Part shown: positions 38,436 through 51,248 of the stretch, piece by piece | How the letters are laid out: every line of letters begins with the position of its first letter | How positions within the stretch are numbered: position 1 is the stretch's first letter | DNA from: Klebsormidium nitens | Taxonomy: Eukaryota; Streptophyta; Klebsormidiophyceae; Klebsormidiales; Klebsormidiaceae | Direction of reading: 5' to 3' | NCBI GenBank assembly: GCA_000708835.1 | Contig: DF237024.1 | Location: forward strand, 62,001 to 126,000 | Length of the DNA stretch: 64,000 nucleotides | Made by a program: the position numbers and the translations under genes | Notes under the pieces: generated by a model | Seen by the model: the letters and a program-made list of their open reading frames with translations, nothing else | The model's database searches: none | What the model was told of the DNA's origin: nothing

Positions 38436-41400
38436 ATGGAGTCTGGCAGGGCGAGCGCTGGCGCAATGGAGGCGGCACTGAACAGGCTCCAGAAGCTGGC
38501 CCTGCACTTGGGCTCTGAAGCCGGCTTCGAAAGCAGCCCGCTCTCTGCAGAGCCGACCGCTGCTCGTCTCTCAGAGAAGCACAGCCAGCTCAGGGTTGAG
38601 AAGCTGCAAGCATTTCTGGCAGGGAGCTACAAGGTGGACAAGGAGCGCATCTATGCCTTCTTCCAGAATCACCCTGAGCTGCAGACGCCTGTGGAGATAT
38701 CGAAAGTAGAGCACAGGGAGCTTGCTTACAAGCAGATGAAAGCCCTGGTGCAGGAAGGGGGCCTCAAGCCCCTGACTCTGCTCATGACTGATCCAGCCAA
38801 GTACTACAACGTTTTTGAGGCAATTGGGACGGTGGATTTGTCCCTGAGCATCAAGATGGGGGTGCAGTACAGCCTGTGGGGGGGAAGCGTGGTGAACCTT
38901 GGGACGCAGAAGCACAAGGACAAGTATGCGGTGGCAATTGAGACCTTGGAGGCCCCCGGGTGCTTTGCAATGACGGAGCTCCATCACGGTCAGTTGCATC
39001 TTTGATTGATTGGTCATCCAAACCCGATATTCATTATGGTTGGATTCATCTTTTGATCAATCAGTCACTTTTCCTCAATTTCCAAACTTCGGATTATTTT
39101 TGCAAGTGACCTCCTTCCTTGAAATCTTGCTGTCTTGTGGTTGAGTATTAGCTTGTTCAGTGTGACAGAGCTTCATTGTTGTCAGCTTCATCCTTGATCA
39201 CGCTGTAGCTATTTTTCAGAGGTTTTTGCAAGGTTGATTTTAAAAAGAGTTGCTGCCTTGTGGCGATCCTTAACTCATCCAAATCAGTGGTTGCTTAAAC
39301 TGGTTCCTATTTTTGCCTTTGAGCCGCAGCTGTTCAATGCTAGTGAATATCCATGTTCCCTTGCTTTTGGCAGATTCAAGTGAAAACAATTGGTGCTGTC
39401 ATTTCATATCCAGGGAAAGTGAAGGTGGCAGCTTACTTACTTGGTGTCAGCATTGCGCTTCATGTGATCGCTGTCGATGACTTTGAATCGCCCCTTCAGT
39501 GCAATCTCTATATAAGCAGACAGCACACACGGGAAGTAAAGGTGGTGCACCATCAAACAACGAGCCTAGCACGAGAGAACATCATACAATTCCCAGAAAG
39601 CCTAAGCTTCATGTTTATGAAGTCATCACCACTTCGCTCTCCACTGACACGAATTGTTCTTGATATTGCTACCTCTCACGACAGCTTTTTTGCGCTTGAT
39701 TGTTAGTCAGTCAACCTTCAGAGGCAGGCCTCACCTTTCACATGCCCCTGACCCCTGGTGCACTCGAGACACGTCTGTGCCACCACTCATCCATGTTTAA
39801 GATGACCAAATTTTTCCCCTGCAATCTCACACAATCAGGGTGCACAGAAGACACTCATCTGCAGAACTCCGCCGTTTCTTCCTATAACCTCTCTTTGCGC
39901 TTAACCTGCTCTTGATTTGCACATAAGTGCCCGCCCAACCTGCGCTCAACTTGCTCTTAACCTGCACTTGTCCTGCGCTTAACCTGTGTCTGCTAAAGCT
40001 GCAGGGTCCAACGTCCAGGGCGTCCAAACGACCGCCACCTACGACATTGCTCGCCAAGAGTTCGTCATCAACACGCCCAACGAGGGCGCCACAAAATGGT
40101 GGATTGGCAACGCGGCCTGCCACGGGAAATTCGCCACCGTCTTTGCCAGGCTGAAGCTCCCCTCCGCAAAGAGTCACATTGACGAAGACATGGGAGTGCA
40201 CGCGTTCATTGTGCCGATCAGAAGCTTGGAGGATCACAAAGTGCTGCCTGGGGTGGAGATCAGGGACTGCGGCTACAAGGTCGGGCTGAACGGAGTGGAC
40301 AATGGCGCGCTGCGGTTCCGGAACGTGCGGATACCGCGGGAGAATCTTTTGAACAGGTGTGTGGCTGGGGTGATTTGAGGTTGTCTGTAGCTTTCCTGGG
40401 GTGGTTTTTGAATGATCCCTTGGTCAGGACTGCTCTGAAAGGACAACCCTCAGTTAAGTGAAAAGGTGAACCATTTATCGACTGTGATTAGGTTGTCTGA
40501 AAGTTGGAGGAAGAGGACTGAGCGAAGCAATATGGACCACGTTTGCGCATCAAGGTCTCCAAACGTTGTCTAACTAATGATTTGGATTTTAAGCCCAAGT
40601 TTTTACAGAGTACTCTAGTTTTTTCCGAGAGCGGAAGCACTTTATTGTTCTGAATTTTCCTGCGAACTTTGTAAAAGCAGTCTGATGTTTTCAGGATTTG
40701 CTAACTCACTTCGGTCCACAAGCAATCTCAGCAGCACTGCCTGGGCTTCGAGAGACACCTCGAGTGTGTACAAGGGCTTGCCAAGTTCGCGACTTTGGTA
40801 CGAGTTGACAATACTCCACAAGACCACCCCGCTTATTCAGAGCTGCTGATAACGAGAGAGCAACTTTTCTTTGCTTGCAGATTCGGTGATGTTGCTCCTG
40901 ACGGGACCTACTCGAGCCCCCTCCCTTCGGCCAGCAAGAGATTCGCTGCCACCCTCGGTGAACTGGTGAGTATCTCACACCACCTTTCCAGGTTTCTAAG
41001 CAATACGTGCTGGTTTTCATTCAAGCCACTTTGAAAACACACGGTTGATCAGTCAGCAAAACGCGCATCGTAGAAGGCACGTCCTAACGCGACTTCGCTT
41101 TCTTGCTGTGATGCTGTCCGTCATCAGAAGCCTTTCCTTGTTACTGCCAACATATTCTTATCGTTGCATGCTTCAAGTAGTAAGGGACAGAGCACTTCGT
41201 CTCGCATGTCATTGAAAACAATGGAGAAGAGCATCCCTTGGCCATATCCCATCTGTATGTTGGACCAATTCGAACAAGCAATCTTGCAGGTGGGTGGACG
41301 TGTCGGCCTGGCCTACGGGTCTGTTGCTGTTTTGAAAGCCGCCTCCACAATCGCCATTCGCTATTCGTCCGTTCGACAACAATTTGGGCCACCTGGAGAG

Positions 41401-44400
41401 CCCGAGATTGCAATCCTGGTGAGTCAATCCTTGTTTGATTGTGTTCTCTTTTGCATCCATGTCCCCTTGTCTTGCAGGTCTTTTGACAAACATGGCGATC
41501 AATCCGGTCATGTCATCAGCCGCTTCCGCGGATTTGTACTCACGTCGATACGTCGACACTTGGTGTTTTAGACTACAGTCGCAACAGAAACTGATGAACA
41601 TCCCGCATTTTTTGTATGCCTTATCCATTTCGAGCCTGCTCGGCAGCATGTTTCAGAACACCCATTCTACAGAAAAGCAGAAGGAGTCGTTCTTGATCAT
41701 GTCATGAGCTTGCTTCTATCATTGGTCGCAGCAGCAGAAGCTGAGGCTCATGCTCGAAGTCATCGTATTCTTCTTACCATGCCGCAATGCGCTCCATCAT
41801 CAGAACTTCGTACGAATGACTACATTTGTCACAACAGTGACACCGTCTCCACCGGCCCCTTGCAGGACTACCAATCGCAGCAGCTGAAGCTGATGCCTAT
41901 GCTCGCGTCCTCGTACGCTTTCTACTTCGCCGCCGACTATTTGGTGAAGCGTTACGCGGAGATGAAGATGACCCACGACGAGGCGATCGTTGCGGACGTG
42001 CACGCGCTCTCGGCGGGGCTCAAGGCGCACATCACAGCGTATACAGCGAAGGTGAGAAGCCAGAACGATGCTATTTGCTCTGTGCTGAATGCTTGGGTGA
42101 CTGGAAAACCTGTCCTTTGGTACTTCGTACGACGTGTCATGCGCAAGGTGTGGGTGAGAATGTTCAGTAGATTGGAGTAGAGAAGCGGAGTACTTTTGAC
42201 AGCAGTGTTCTTCGAAAGGGATGGGCAGGAGATTCCTTTGAAATCGACATTCAAAGTTTCTGAAGACTAGGTGCTTTTTACGTCCAGCAGCAGACAGCGA
42301 AAGCTTCTAATCAACAATCTTTCTTTTTCATCTTGCTTATCCTTGCCGCTCGCTTCGCTCTTGGTCTTCTTGGCGTTCAGCTTTTCCGTGTGTTGAGCCA
42401 ACAACGTGATTCATTCTCTGCCGCCCTTCATCAGCAGAACTGAGCATGACGCGGAGCGCGTGCGGGTCAATTTATTCGGCCCCAGATATTATTTTATAAC
42501 CCGATCTCTTGAGTTCCGTCGAAACAATCTCAGTCTGCCACGACGCGATTGATCGACTTCCGTGCGCCCGCTTTGGTTTTTCTACGGCAGGACAAAACGA
42601 ATGGAAAAATAACAGACCACAACGTCATTTGCAGTCGCTCAGCGTCTGCCGGGAGGCGTGCGGCGGACACGGCTACGCGGCTGTGAACCGGTTCGGCGCT
42701 CTCCGTAATGACCACGACATCTTCCTGACGTTCGAGGGCGACAACACCGTGCTGCTGCAACAAGTCGCGGCGGACCTGCTCAAGCAGTACAAGGAGAAGT
42801 TCTCGGGGGGTGCGCTCGCGGTGAGGATGTATTTTGGTTTTTACACCCTGGACATTGTAGGGTTTGAAATCTAAAAACACTGAGCACTGAGCGCCGAGAT
42901 GTCTGCGTCTTGGAGATGACTTTCGCAAGCAGTACAAGGAGAAGCTGTTGGGGGTGTGGTCGCGGTGAGGATCTCAGTCGAAGGTCTACATTTCCAAGGA
43001 CACAATCTGAGGCCTTTAGAAGTCTGGAGACGTGGCGCTGAGGAGGTCCTAGAGCTCAGCCTCTTGTTGGCGATTTCCTGCGGAACATCGTGCGAATTAC
43101 GCGCAGAACTATCCTCTTTGGAGGAGCGCAGGTCGTAGAGAAATGCGGGGATTAGTGGGATCGGAGATTATACAGTATACAGTAGACAATTTACGCTTTA
43201 GCTTGATAAGCGGTGGCCCTCAAGACCGCGGAATCGAGGGTCAGCAAACTTGAAGGCGGTTGCAGCATAAGCAGCGTCGATAAGCGGTGGTCTGTCGATG
43301 CAGGTGACGTGGCTCTACCTCCGGCAGCAGATGGCCACGTACACGTCGCAGACGAACCCGGTTGCGACCCATCGGGGCAGCGCGGAGCATTTGCGGGACC
43401 CAACCTTCCAGCTCAACGCGTTTAGGGTGAGCTTTTCCAGAAGTGCTTGTTGACCACCGGTTACCAAAAGTGCTTCCTAAGCGATTGAGACCTGAGGGTG
43501 GCCGCGGGGTGGTTGGCAGGAACAGGCGAGCTCTGCGTGACGGAGTCCGTTCTGCTTTTCACTCCACACGATCTCCGATGCTGAAGGAAGCTTTGGAGTC
43601 ATTTCTCAACTCTGCGCGCTGGTGTTGAGCGTCTGTCGCACTGTTCGTTTTCTCTTCCCTGTTTCGTTCAAATTGTCAATGTCACCGGTCCGACTCTCCA
43701 CCTGGACTCAAGATTGTGTTCGGGCGACTTGGAGAGGACAGAATTCAAAATCCGGGAGATCGTGGCGTTCGGATTCGAGACGGACGTCCATAACCGAAAT
43801 GGACTGGTATTGGGAAACGACATTTGACTCTCACTTCTATGCTCGAGCCGTTCTGCCCGCCGTCAAACGGGGAGAAGAAAATCAGTACATGTGTCGACGT
43901 TCAAAACAGCTTCAAAACAGCGTTCCTCGAACGTCCAAATTTCATCGTTGCAGTATCGGACGGCGATGCCGCTTCACACGGCGACGCTCCGGCTGCGCAA
44001 GAACAGTGTGCGGCTGGGCAGCTTCCAGGCGTGAAACCGCTCTTCCAAGTCAGAATTGAAATCTGTGACACTTGAAATTGTTTCCTGAACGTCCGATCTC
44101 CGATGTGCAGTATCGGACGGCGACGCTGCTGCACACGGCGGCGCTGCGGCTGCGCAAGCACAGCGCGCGGCTAGGCAGCTTCCAGGCCTGGAACCGGTGC
44201 CTGAACCACCTGCTCACGCTCGCTGAGTCGCACATCGAGTCCGTCATCCTCGCCAAGTTCGTCGAGTCGTACAAACGGTAAGAGCTGCCCGCTCCGGAAT
44301 CAGTGCGGACTTCATCTGCACACAGGTTTCTGTGCATGTTGTCGTTACCATTCCATTTGCTCATATAGATTCTTGTTTGCGCCTGTTTGGCTTGTTGTTG

Positions 44401-45359
44401 TCTGCGTATGCTCGCCGCTCACTTCATACGCCTCCTACTTTCCTGTCATACCTCGTCACTGAGACGCGTTGGATGTCCACTGTGAATGACGCGATGTCGA
44501 CCCCTTGCAGTTGACTGCATGCTTCGACTAGCGCTGTATTGAACATGGCTCCTTTTTCCGCCAGTTTATGCTAAGCACGCGAACTGTGGTAGGTCAGGCC
44601 TGCTTAGTGGCTGACCCGACGATTTATCCCCAAAATGCTGGAAAAACAAAAGCAATATTATGCAGACCTTACGGACATCAAATCAGGAGGCTTCAAGGGA
44701 GGCACTGTACTGCGGGAGGAGCAAGATAACGTTTGCTTCTTGCATCCGACACCTTCCTCTTCACGTCTTGGCAGGTGCCAAGATCCCGAGGCGCGCTCCG
44801 CGCTCAAAACTCTTTGCGACCTGTACGCCCTTGAGCGGATTTGGAAGAACATTGGTTCCTTCAGGAACGAGGACTACGTGGCGCCGAGCAAAGCGAAGGT
44901 GGGACTGCTGATTCTTTCAGTCCCAATTGCCTCCATCAATCTATCCCTCTGACGGTATTACTAGAGCTCGTGGAGCCACGCTTCGATTAAACTGGCGCAA
45001 AACTGGTGCAAGCGGTCTCGTTACGCTTCGGCTGCTTTTTAATTCTGCGCTTGACATCAGGCTGCTGGTGTAAACGTCAAACAAAGGTGGAGCCGACTGG
45101 CCCGAGTTGGGTCAGAACCATGGATTGCTCGAGTCTCAGTCCGATGAATTTTGACTGTCAAAGTTTCTTTGAGTATCTCCTGACGTTCAATTTCCCTCTC
45201 CAGGCAATTCAACGGCAAGTAGAACTATTGTGCTACGAAGTGCGTGGCATGTCGGGACAGTTGGTAGACGCCTTTGGCATCCCCGACTCGATGCTGCGGG
45301 CACCCATTGGGCTGAAAACCGGCCAATACGCGGAATACAGCTCGATGATTGGATGGTAG
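38436..45359 (+). CDS. ACX2: Peroxisomal acyl-CoA oxidase, plant ACX2 (long-chain) type
   Basis: First step of peroxisomal beta-oxidation: FAD-dependent acyl-CoA to trans-2-enoyl-CoA, producing hydrogen peroxide. Exons: 38436-38988, 40005-40356, 40881-40965, 41290-41418, 41866-42051, 42635-42820, 43304-43426, 44111-44277, 44775-44898, 45204-45359; 686 residues against about 690 in plants. The N-terminus holds RLQKLALHL, an exact PTS2 match (R-L-x5-H-L), and there is no C-terminal PTS1 (ends SSMIGW). Motifs: [11 protein letters not shown] joined to [13 protein letters not shown] (FAD and substrate loop), [111 protein letters not shown] (with the catalytic Glu region) and [11 protein letters not shown]. 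All phases close. Confidence 0.97.
39897..39995. repeat. Degenerate CTTAACCTGC repeats before ACX2 exon 2
   Basis: Five or so imperfect units of TGCGCTTAACCTG / TGCTCTTAACCTG lie in the last 100 bases of intron 1, in and around the polypyrimidine region. Confidence 0.8.
41567..41785 (+). repeat. Two exon-edge echoes of ACX2 exon 5 (acceptor side)
   Basis: Real exon 5 starts at 41866. Echo at 41723-41785: TCGCAGCAGCAGAAGCTGA then GGCTCATGCTCG, aligning with TCGCAGCAGCTGAAGCTGA then TGCCTATGCTCG. An older echo at 41567-41608 has TTTTAG then ACTACAGTCGCAACAGAAAC, aligning with the acceptor and exon start. Both are in the preceding intron, same orientation, and frame-broken. Confidence 0.82.
42924..42972 (+). 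repeat. Exon-edge echo of ACX2 exon 6 (donor side)
   Basis: CAAGCAGTACAAGGAGAAG, then a variable stretch, then TCGCGGTGAGGAT repeats the last roughly 40 bases of exon 6 and its donor about 144 bases further on, inside the intron. Confidence 0.88.
43928..44043 (+). repeat. Echo of ACX2 exon 8 with acceptor and a nonsense change
   Basis: After a CAG acceptor, 43954-44043 matches the first roughly 90 bases of exon 8: [18 protein letters not shown] against [18 protein letters not shown]. The Trp codon of QAWN is TGA here (44032-44034). Upstream intron bases (GAACGTCC) are also shared. No donor follows, so it cannot replace exon 8. Confidence 0.9.
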
Positions 45360-46791
45360 AAGGATCATTGTCGTTGTAAAATAGTAAGCAGGCAATATCT
45401 TATGATTATCCAATACGTTCATGAGAAGCTAAGCTCCTTCGCAACTGTTGAGGTTTGAGCGTGGCGGCCAACATTTTTTTGGCACGATTATATAACGGCT
45501 CGACTAGGTATGGTGGACTTCATGCAAATTCCTACATAATTGATTTAAGTGACGTTCAGCGTTGAGCTATAGCTGGCATCAAATGTGGACCTTCCGACCA
45601 AGTTAATTTATCAAATGGTACCGTACGGGGTCCTATTTGAGGACTCCGGATTGGTGTTTTTCCAAGTCTGATGACCGATGATCTTTGAAACTCAAAAACA
45701 CGCCTGATATTAAGCAATGATATGGGCTCGCGACGGATCGCGCCTGGCGTCATAGTGTACACGCTTGAGAGTGACCCCTGAGTCACTCGAGTGAAATGAT
45801 ATTGGGTTAAATCGAACGTCGCTGTTAGAGCTACACTGGCAGCGGTGCACTGAGGCCTCCGATCACGAATGGCAGGGCATCGCAGCGCATTGTGGTACAG
45901 TGTCACAGCTCTGGATTGGTTTGGCTGCTATAGAAAACCTTTGTTGTACTTTGGAGTCTCATGTCACGCCCTCAATTGGCTAGTCAATATGTCATTAATG
46001 TCCACTTGCATGATCTACAAATCAGCCTCGGCAGAGGTCGAACTTAGGCGGACTGGCGGCCGGAGACTAGCCTAGCTCTAGCCTGTATCATATCAGTGTT
46101 ACAGTACCGTCTCAGGCTAGCGCTAGGGACAGGGTCTGCAGCGCGCGGCGGCAGAAGATCATTCTGCAGTGAGACGCGCAAGGCGGCCCGGGCGGCCAGA
46201 ACATCTTGTGCGCGCGCAACATGCTCCTGATTGCTTGACCGTCGATGAGTCACATCCACGGTGACAATCTCCATTGTACAAATACTTCATGCAGATGGCG
46301 CACGTGCCGCTGTCGCAACCTGCGCATGCAGGTATGCGCCGGCCGACATGAGCCGTGCAGGCAAGCTCAGGCTGGCAAGTACCTACCGTAGCTGCGCTGA
46401 GCGTTGGACTTCTCATGCTAGGTTAAAATTTCACGCCACATACTGAGTCGTGCAGACCCAGTGGCTCGAGAGCCTTCTCTTACCCTTATTCTCCGCACAA
46501 ATGTCTGTCTAACATCGTAATTAGAAGAGGACTCATGGAAACATGAATAACTTTTAAATCTGTATCGCTCACGTGTGATTGCTTGTCTAGGACGCCCCCG
46601 GCATTCGCCACTTCATGCATGAACTGAAGCAATACAAATGGGGCTGGTGCTTGTGCATCCTCATAGTGCGCTCGTGCGCTCCAAAAGTGAGGTAAAAAAC
46701 CAATGAGATAGTAACTCTTTGGAACTGAATCACAACCAAGCACATTCAGCATGCGCCAGCTGCTCATTCTACCCTAGGCTTTCTTTCCAAA
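45360..46791. other. Intergenic region, ACX2 to sialyltransferase-like gene
   Basis: Holds the ACX2 3' region (a TGTAAAA lies about 15 bases after the stop, possibly a green-algal-type polyadenylation signal) and the promoter of the next gene. No protein-like frame was seen. Confidence 0.55.
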
Positions 46792-49700
46792 ATGAGGGGC
46801 GCTGGAGGGACCCTCAGCCCCACCCGGGGGGCGCGCAGGAAGCCGCCCTCTAGTTCCTGCAGCTACAGCTCCGCTCCCACAATATCGCTATGTCTGTCCC
46901 TTGCTTTTCTCGTTTTCATGGCGACCCACCTGGGGGGAACGCGTGACAGCAAGGTCGCCCACTCGCAGCCCACTGAAGTAACGACGGCGAGAAAGCTTTC
47001 GGGAGAGGGGCTCGATTTGTGGCGGGGGTATGAGCGAGCGGGGCAAAATGGCGGAGGAAAGAAGATGGATTTGGAGGAAGAGCTGGAAAGGGATTTGAGC
47101 AATGAACAACCGTTGCATGAAACAGAGGGATCGATGAGAAACAGGAAATCGAGAACGAGGGGTGGGGAGGGAAGTTTTGGACGTCCAAGAAAGGTGCCCG
47201 TGTCTGAACAGGAGGCGGGAAAGGTAGCAGCCAAGGCGGGTGTGATTAAGTTCGAAATGCAGCAGGGGGGGGTGGATGCGGAGGTCTCCGGAGAGAGTGA
47301 GTGGGAACGGATCCAACGGGAGGAAACCACCGGCAGCAGAACTTCGGAGGAAGGCTCTGGTGAGAAGTCTGAGCTCGAGGGTGAGCTTGTGCGGAGCCTT
47401 AATGTTCAAGGAGCGTTTGCAAATGAGAGGGCGGACGATTTGCGAGAATCGAAGGATGAGAGTAAGACGCCCCACAGTCAAGGGGGTGGCTCTGGGTTTC
47501 GGATTGAGGTTGAAGAATCCAGCTCGTTGAAGAGCAAGGAAAGGAAAGCTGATTTCGAGGGGGGTGGTTCTGAGATGGGGGGGTCAACATCTACAATGCA
47601 GGAAACCAAGGAACCCGAATCACATTCGGTGGTTCCCATCGGTACGGAGAGCATCGAGCTGGGGAACCTTGGTCAAGGTCAAGCTAACCAGCTGCAGAAC
47701 CCGAGTTTAGCTGGGCAGCAAGAGGAGGGGAACGGGTTCGGGGTGGCACACTATTCGGGTCAACTTGCCCAGATTCCAAGTGCAGTCACAGTAACGTTTG
47801 ACGACGAGATTCTAGAAAGTCGAAATCCTGAAGCAGACATGGGTCAAGCTAACCCGGTTGAAAGCCGCCTGTCTGCCAGGCCTCAGGAAGAGCAAACCGA
47901 GATAGGGGCTCTAGGAATACTGAAGGCTGCGCAAGCAAACCGAGATCGAAACCAATCTACAGTAGATGAAGAGGGATTCGAGGGTGACAGTCGAAGTGCA
48001 ACAAAAGCTGGTCACAGTCACAGTGACCAGGTTGAGGAGCGCCCCTTGATTCGGTTCGGAGAGAAGCCCACAAAGCAAGTCTTGATGGTTAAAGAGTTCT
48101 TCGAACACAACGAGATAGAAAGCTTAGGACACGTGTCAGACGATGAAGGGAGCTCCGGGGGCACGGACCTCGATAAGCCGTTCGATGACGACCTGGCTTT
48201 GGCCGTGCTGCCAGAGTTTGGGGATCGGTTATTTGCAGTGGCCAATAATGTATCAGAGGCAGGTGGTAGCACACAGAACGTTCTGGTTCGGACTTCCGAA
48301 ACTGAAGCGCCCCATCCGTTCCTTGCGAAGCACAACAGCAGCTCCCAATACGAGAAAGCGGTAGTTAACGGACGGTTAGTAGACGTTACCTACCGGCAAG
48401 CGCTGCTACGATCGTTTCAAGACGGCCTAGACTGCATGGCTCTGGGGCTGGAGCTTTTCGACGGGAACGCATCGCTTACGACCGGAGCGAGCGCTTATGG
48501 CAGCTGCGCCTTCGTGGGGAACTCTGGGATGATGCGCGCGGCGGAGCGCGGGGCGGAGATCGACGGCCATGACGTCATACTGCGGTCCAACCAGGCACCC
48601 ACAAAAGGCAAGCAGTGCTTTGCACAAGAGCGAAGCTGGAAGTGTCGGGTCACAAGTAGGACGATCAGCGATAACCCGGTAATACAGTATTGAAACAATC
48701 GGCAAAAACCATTGACATGGTGCAGTTGTTGAAGCTGCCTTTGGAACGAAGTAAAAGATGTAGCTTTTCAGATAATCTAGCGAGATGATGACACGCTTGT
48801 ATTAGGCCTCCAACGACCACCTGCGTGCGAAGCTCCTCATTTGCTGTGTCGTCATGCCCGCAGGTTACGAAAACTTCGTGGGCTCAAAGACGACCTTCCG
48901 CTTCCTCAACAAGAAGTGGGCGGTGGTTTACGCGAGCTCCACCCAGGTGAGCAGTTAAACAACTATCGTTTGCGGTACGTACTGCCTTGGTTACTTCCTT
49001 GACCCTTGCCAAGTGGCTACAGAAGGCTGCCAACTAAGGAAGGAAAACAGGGGCGGGGCGAACCCGAATTCTGTCACACGCGTAAAGATTACCGACCACC
49101 TTGCTCAATAGTGGGTCCCCAAGCCAGGAGCTTTGCGAATACCGGGTACGATCATCGTTCGCGCTGATTCGCCCAGCAATTGTCAACCGAGGAAGACAGA
49201 AAACGAGACTCGGCCGCAGACGCACCGGCTCGTTAACAGCATCCGATGTCGTTCACCTTCTTTGACCCCGTACGTCGTCGTACTAATGCTTTTTCACCTC
49301 CTCGTAGACGATGTGACATGCGCTTCGTTATTTCTCCATTTCGGTCCTGCATCTCGTCTGCTACCTTTCTCTTTTTGCTCACTCATGAAGCCGGCCCAGT
49401 CCGTAGGGCGGAGACTTTCTTCTCTCACACAAGGACCACCCGCACAGATTTGATTGTTTCTCGTTACTACTTTGTCAATCACTTTACTCTTGCGTTTACT
49501 TGTTAGCGTATCAAACCTCACTGTGCAGGGCCGCGGCATCCTTCCCCCGCACGCAGACCCCGGTACTCTTTACATGTTCCGCCCTGAATCTCTTACCAAC
49601 AATCACCAAACACCAGCCCCCACTGTGCAGGGCCGGGGCATTCTTCTGCCGCAAGAAAACCCCGGTACAGTTCTGATTGCGTCCCGGTCGGAGGAGCCTG

Positions 49701-51248
49701 AGTACTCGCGGCTGGTACAAGCGGTCGGGGAGACGCGGCCCGACGTCACCGCCGTACACCTGTCAGGGGAGGTCAGGCGATGCGCACACGTGGCGCTGCA
49801 CTTGGCGCGACAGGTGGGCGGATTTCTTGAATTGCCGCAATTGAATAAGAGGATTTCCGGCTGTCCTTTCCCTTCTGTTTGCGGCGCTAAAGCGGGTTTG
49901 AAAAACCGAAAGGTTTCACTGAAGAGTGTCGCGGCCTCGACGAAAGACAGGCTGCCGTTCGATTTCAAGGCGACTTAAAGCATGAATTGCTTTGATTCAT
50001 AGGCTCTTCTACAGGGGTTACACGGAGGAACGGAATTTAAAACTAAAAACAAGGAACCGCTTCTGAAATGTAAGAAGCAGAAGCTGGGCAAATGACCATT
50101 TACACTTGTGAATGTGAGTTCCATCCTTATCATCTAATGAAATTCTTTCTTGCAGGCTGCAAATGCGCACGAGATCGAGTACGAAGGAGGTGACGTGGTA
50201 AGTGATTATTTGCTCAGTGTCTGCTTCAAAGGACTGGTCAGCCGACTTGCTTCGGATGCAGACCTGAGCACCTATACTCTTCCAGATGCCTCTCGTCGGG
50301 AAACTAAATAGGGAGAATTATGCTCTTAAGAAGTCAACCATTTCAACATGCCCCGCATTATGCGGGAATCTTCGTAGACACTTCTTGAAGAAATACCATA
50401 AAACGCTCTGGCTTGAGAGTTCGGCCGAAAGTTCGCATCCTTTAAACCTTGGCAACGAGGCGTACGAGCCCGTTTCTAGAGCAGGATCTGCAGGCGAGTC
50501 CATTCGTTCGTGCGCAGTCAGGCAGAGAAAGCCAGTATCCCTGAAAGCGAATGTGCACACATCCGCGAAGCAGCTGGTGGGTCAAAAGCCGTCGAATTGT
50601 AGTGAAATATCACTTGTCTTTGACTGGGCTCCAGAGGACGGGCTGGTCACCGAGGAGACCCATTTAGAGCGTCTCGTCCCGCTCAAGTTTCTGCAAGCCT
50701 GAGATTTGACTTCACCAAAGCTAGTCCACTTGATTCTGAAAATGTACAGCAGTTTCGAACGCTGACGTCGAAACGATCTTCCGGACTTCAACGGCTCTTC
50801 AGATTGTGAGGCACAACTTTGCCACGACGAACATGTACTCACCATATGGTGGGTCGTGGGAAGTTTATATTTCTCAATGTTCTTGGACCCGCCTTGAATG
50901 CTTTTAAGTCCGAATTCTCAAAAACTCCGAACACGAGCGAAAATCTCCTCTTGTCTCAGAACCGATACTTAATTCTCGCAGCCGAGCACCGGCTTCCTGG
51001 CCATCTTCTTCCTCCTCCAAGCCTGCAAGTCCGTCGACGTCTACGGCCTCTCCATGGAGCGGAGCGACGGCCACGTGGCGCAATCGTGGCCGTACCACTA
51101 CTTCGAGCACTACGTGGACAGCGAGAACCTGCGCGCGCACCCCCACCACTCGTTTCAGATGGAGGGCGACCTGGTCAGGGCAATGGCAGTCGAGCGGCCC
51201 GCCCGGCTGAGGGTCATGGAGGAACCCCATACGACAGTCGAGCCTTAA
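46792..51248 (+). CDS. GT29 sialyltransferase-like type II membrane protein
   Basis: Golgi glycosyltransferase of family GT29; plant members act as galactosyl- or Kdo-type transferases rather than on sialic acid, so the substrate is unknown. Exons: 46792-48607, 48864-48946, 49631-49813, 50156-50197, 50982-51248; about 796 residues. A short basic N-terminus precedes a signal anchor near residues 27-46 (ISLCLSLAFLVFMATHLGG), then about 500 residues of Glu/Gly/Ser-rich stem. Sialylmotif L starts near residue 572: SCAFVGNSGMM, EIDGHDVILRSNQAPTKG. Sialylmotif S: PSTGFLAIFFLLQACKSVDVY. Motif III HYFEHY and motif VS HHSFQME (H-x4-E) follow. Exon 1 ends at a GC donor (G|GCAAGC), the only choice that joins APTKG to YENFVGSKTTFRF in phase. 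Exon 3 may alternatively start at 49529, adding 34 residues in frame. The stem is far longer than usual. Confidence 0.92.
49517..49575 (+). repeat. In-frame echo of sialyltransferase-like exon 3 (acceptor side)
   Basis: CACTGTGCAGGGCCGCGGCAT, spanning the acceptor, repeats 102 bases upstream of the exon 3 start. The frame stays open from 49529 through 49631, so the two acceptors would give products differing by 34 residues (GRGILPPHADPGT then GRGILLPQENPGT). Confidence 0.85.

Noticed and set aside
39353-39706. 117-codon plus-strand frame
   Set aside because: Lies wholly in ACX2 intron 1 and has no motif or splice support.
46863-47481. Overlapping minus-strand frames of 90-197 codons
   Set aside because: Shadow of the long acidic stem exon of the sialyltransferase-like gene. 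The plus strand continues into sialylmotifs.
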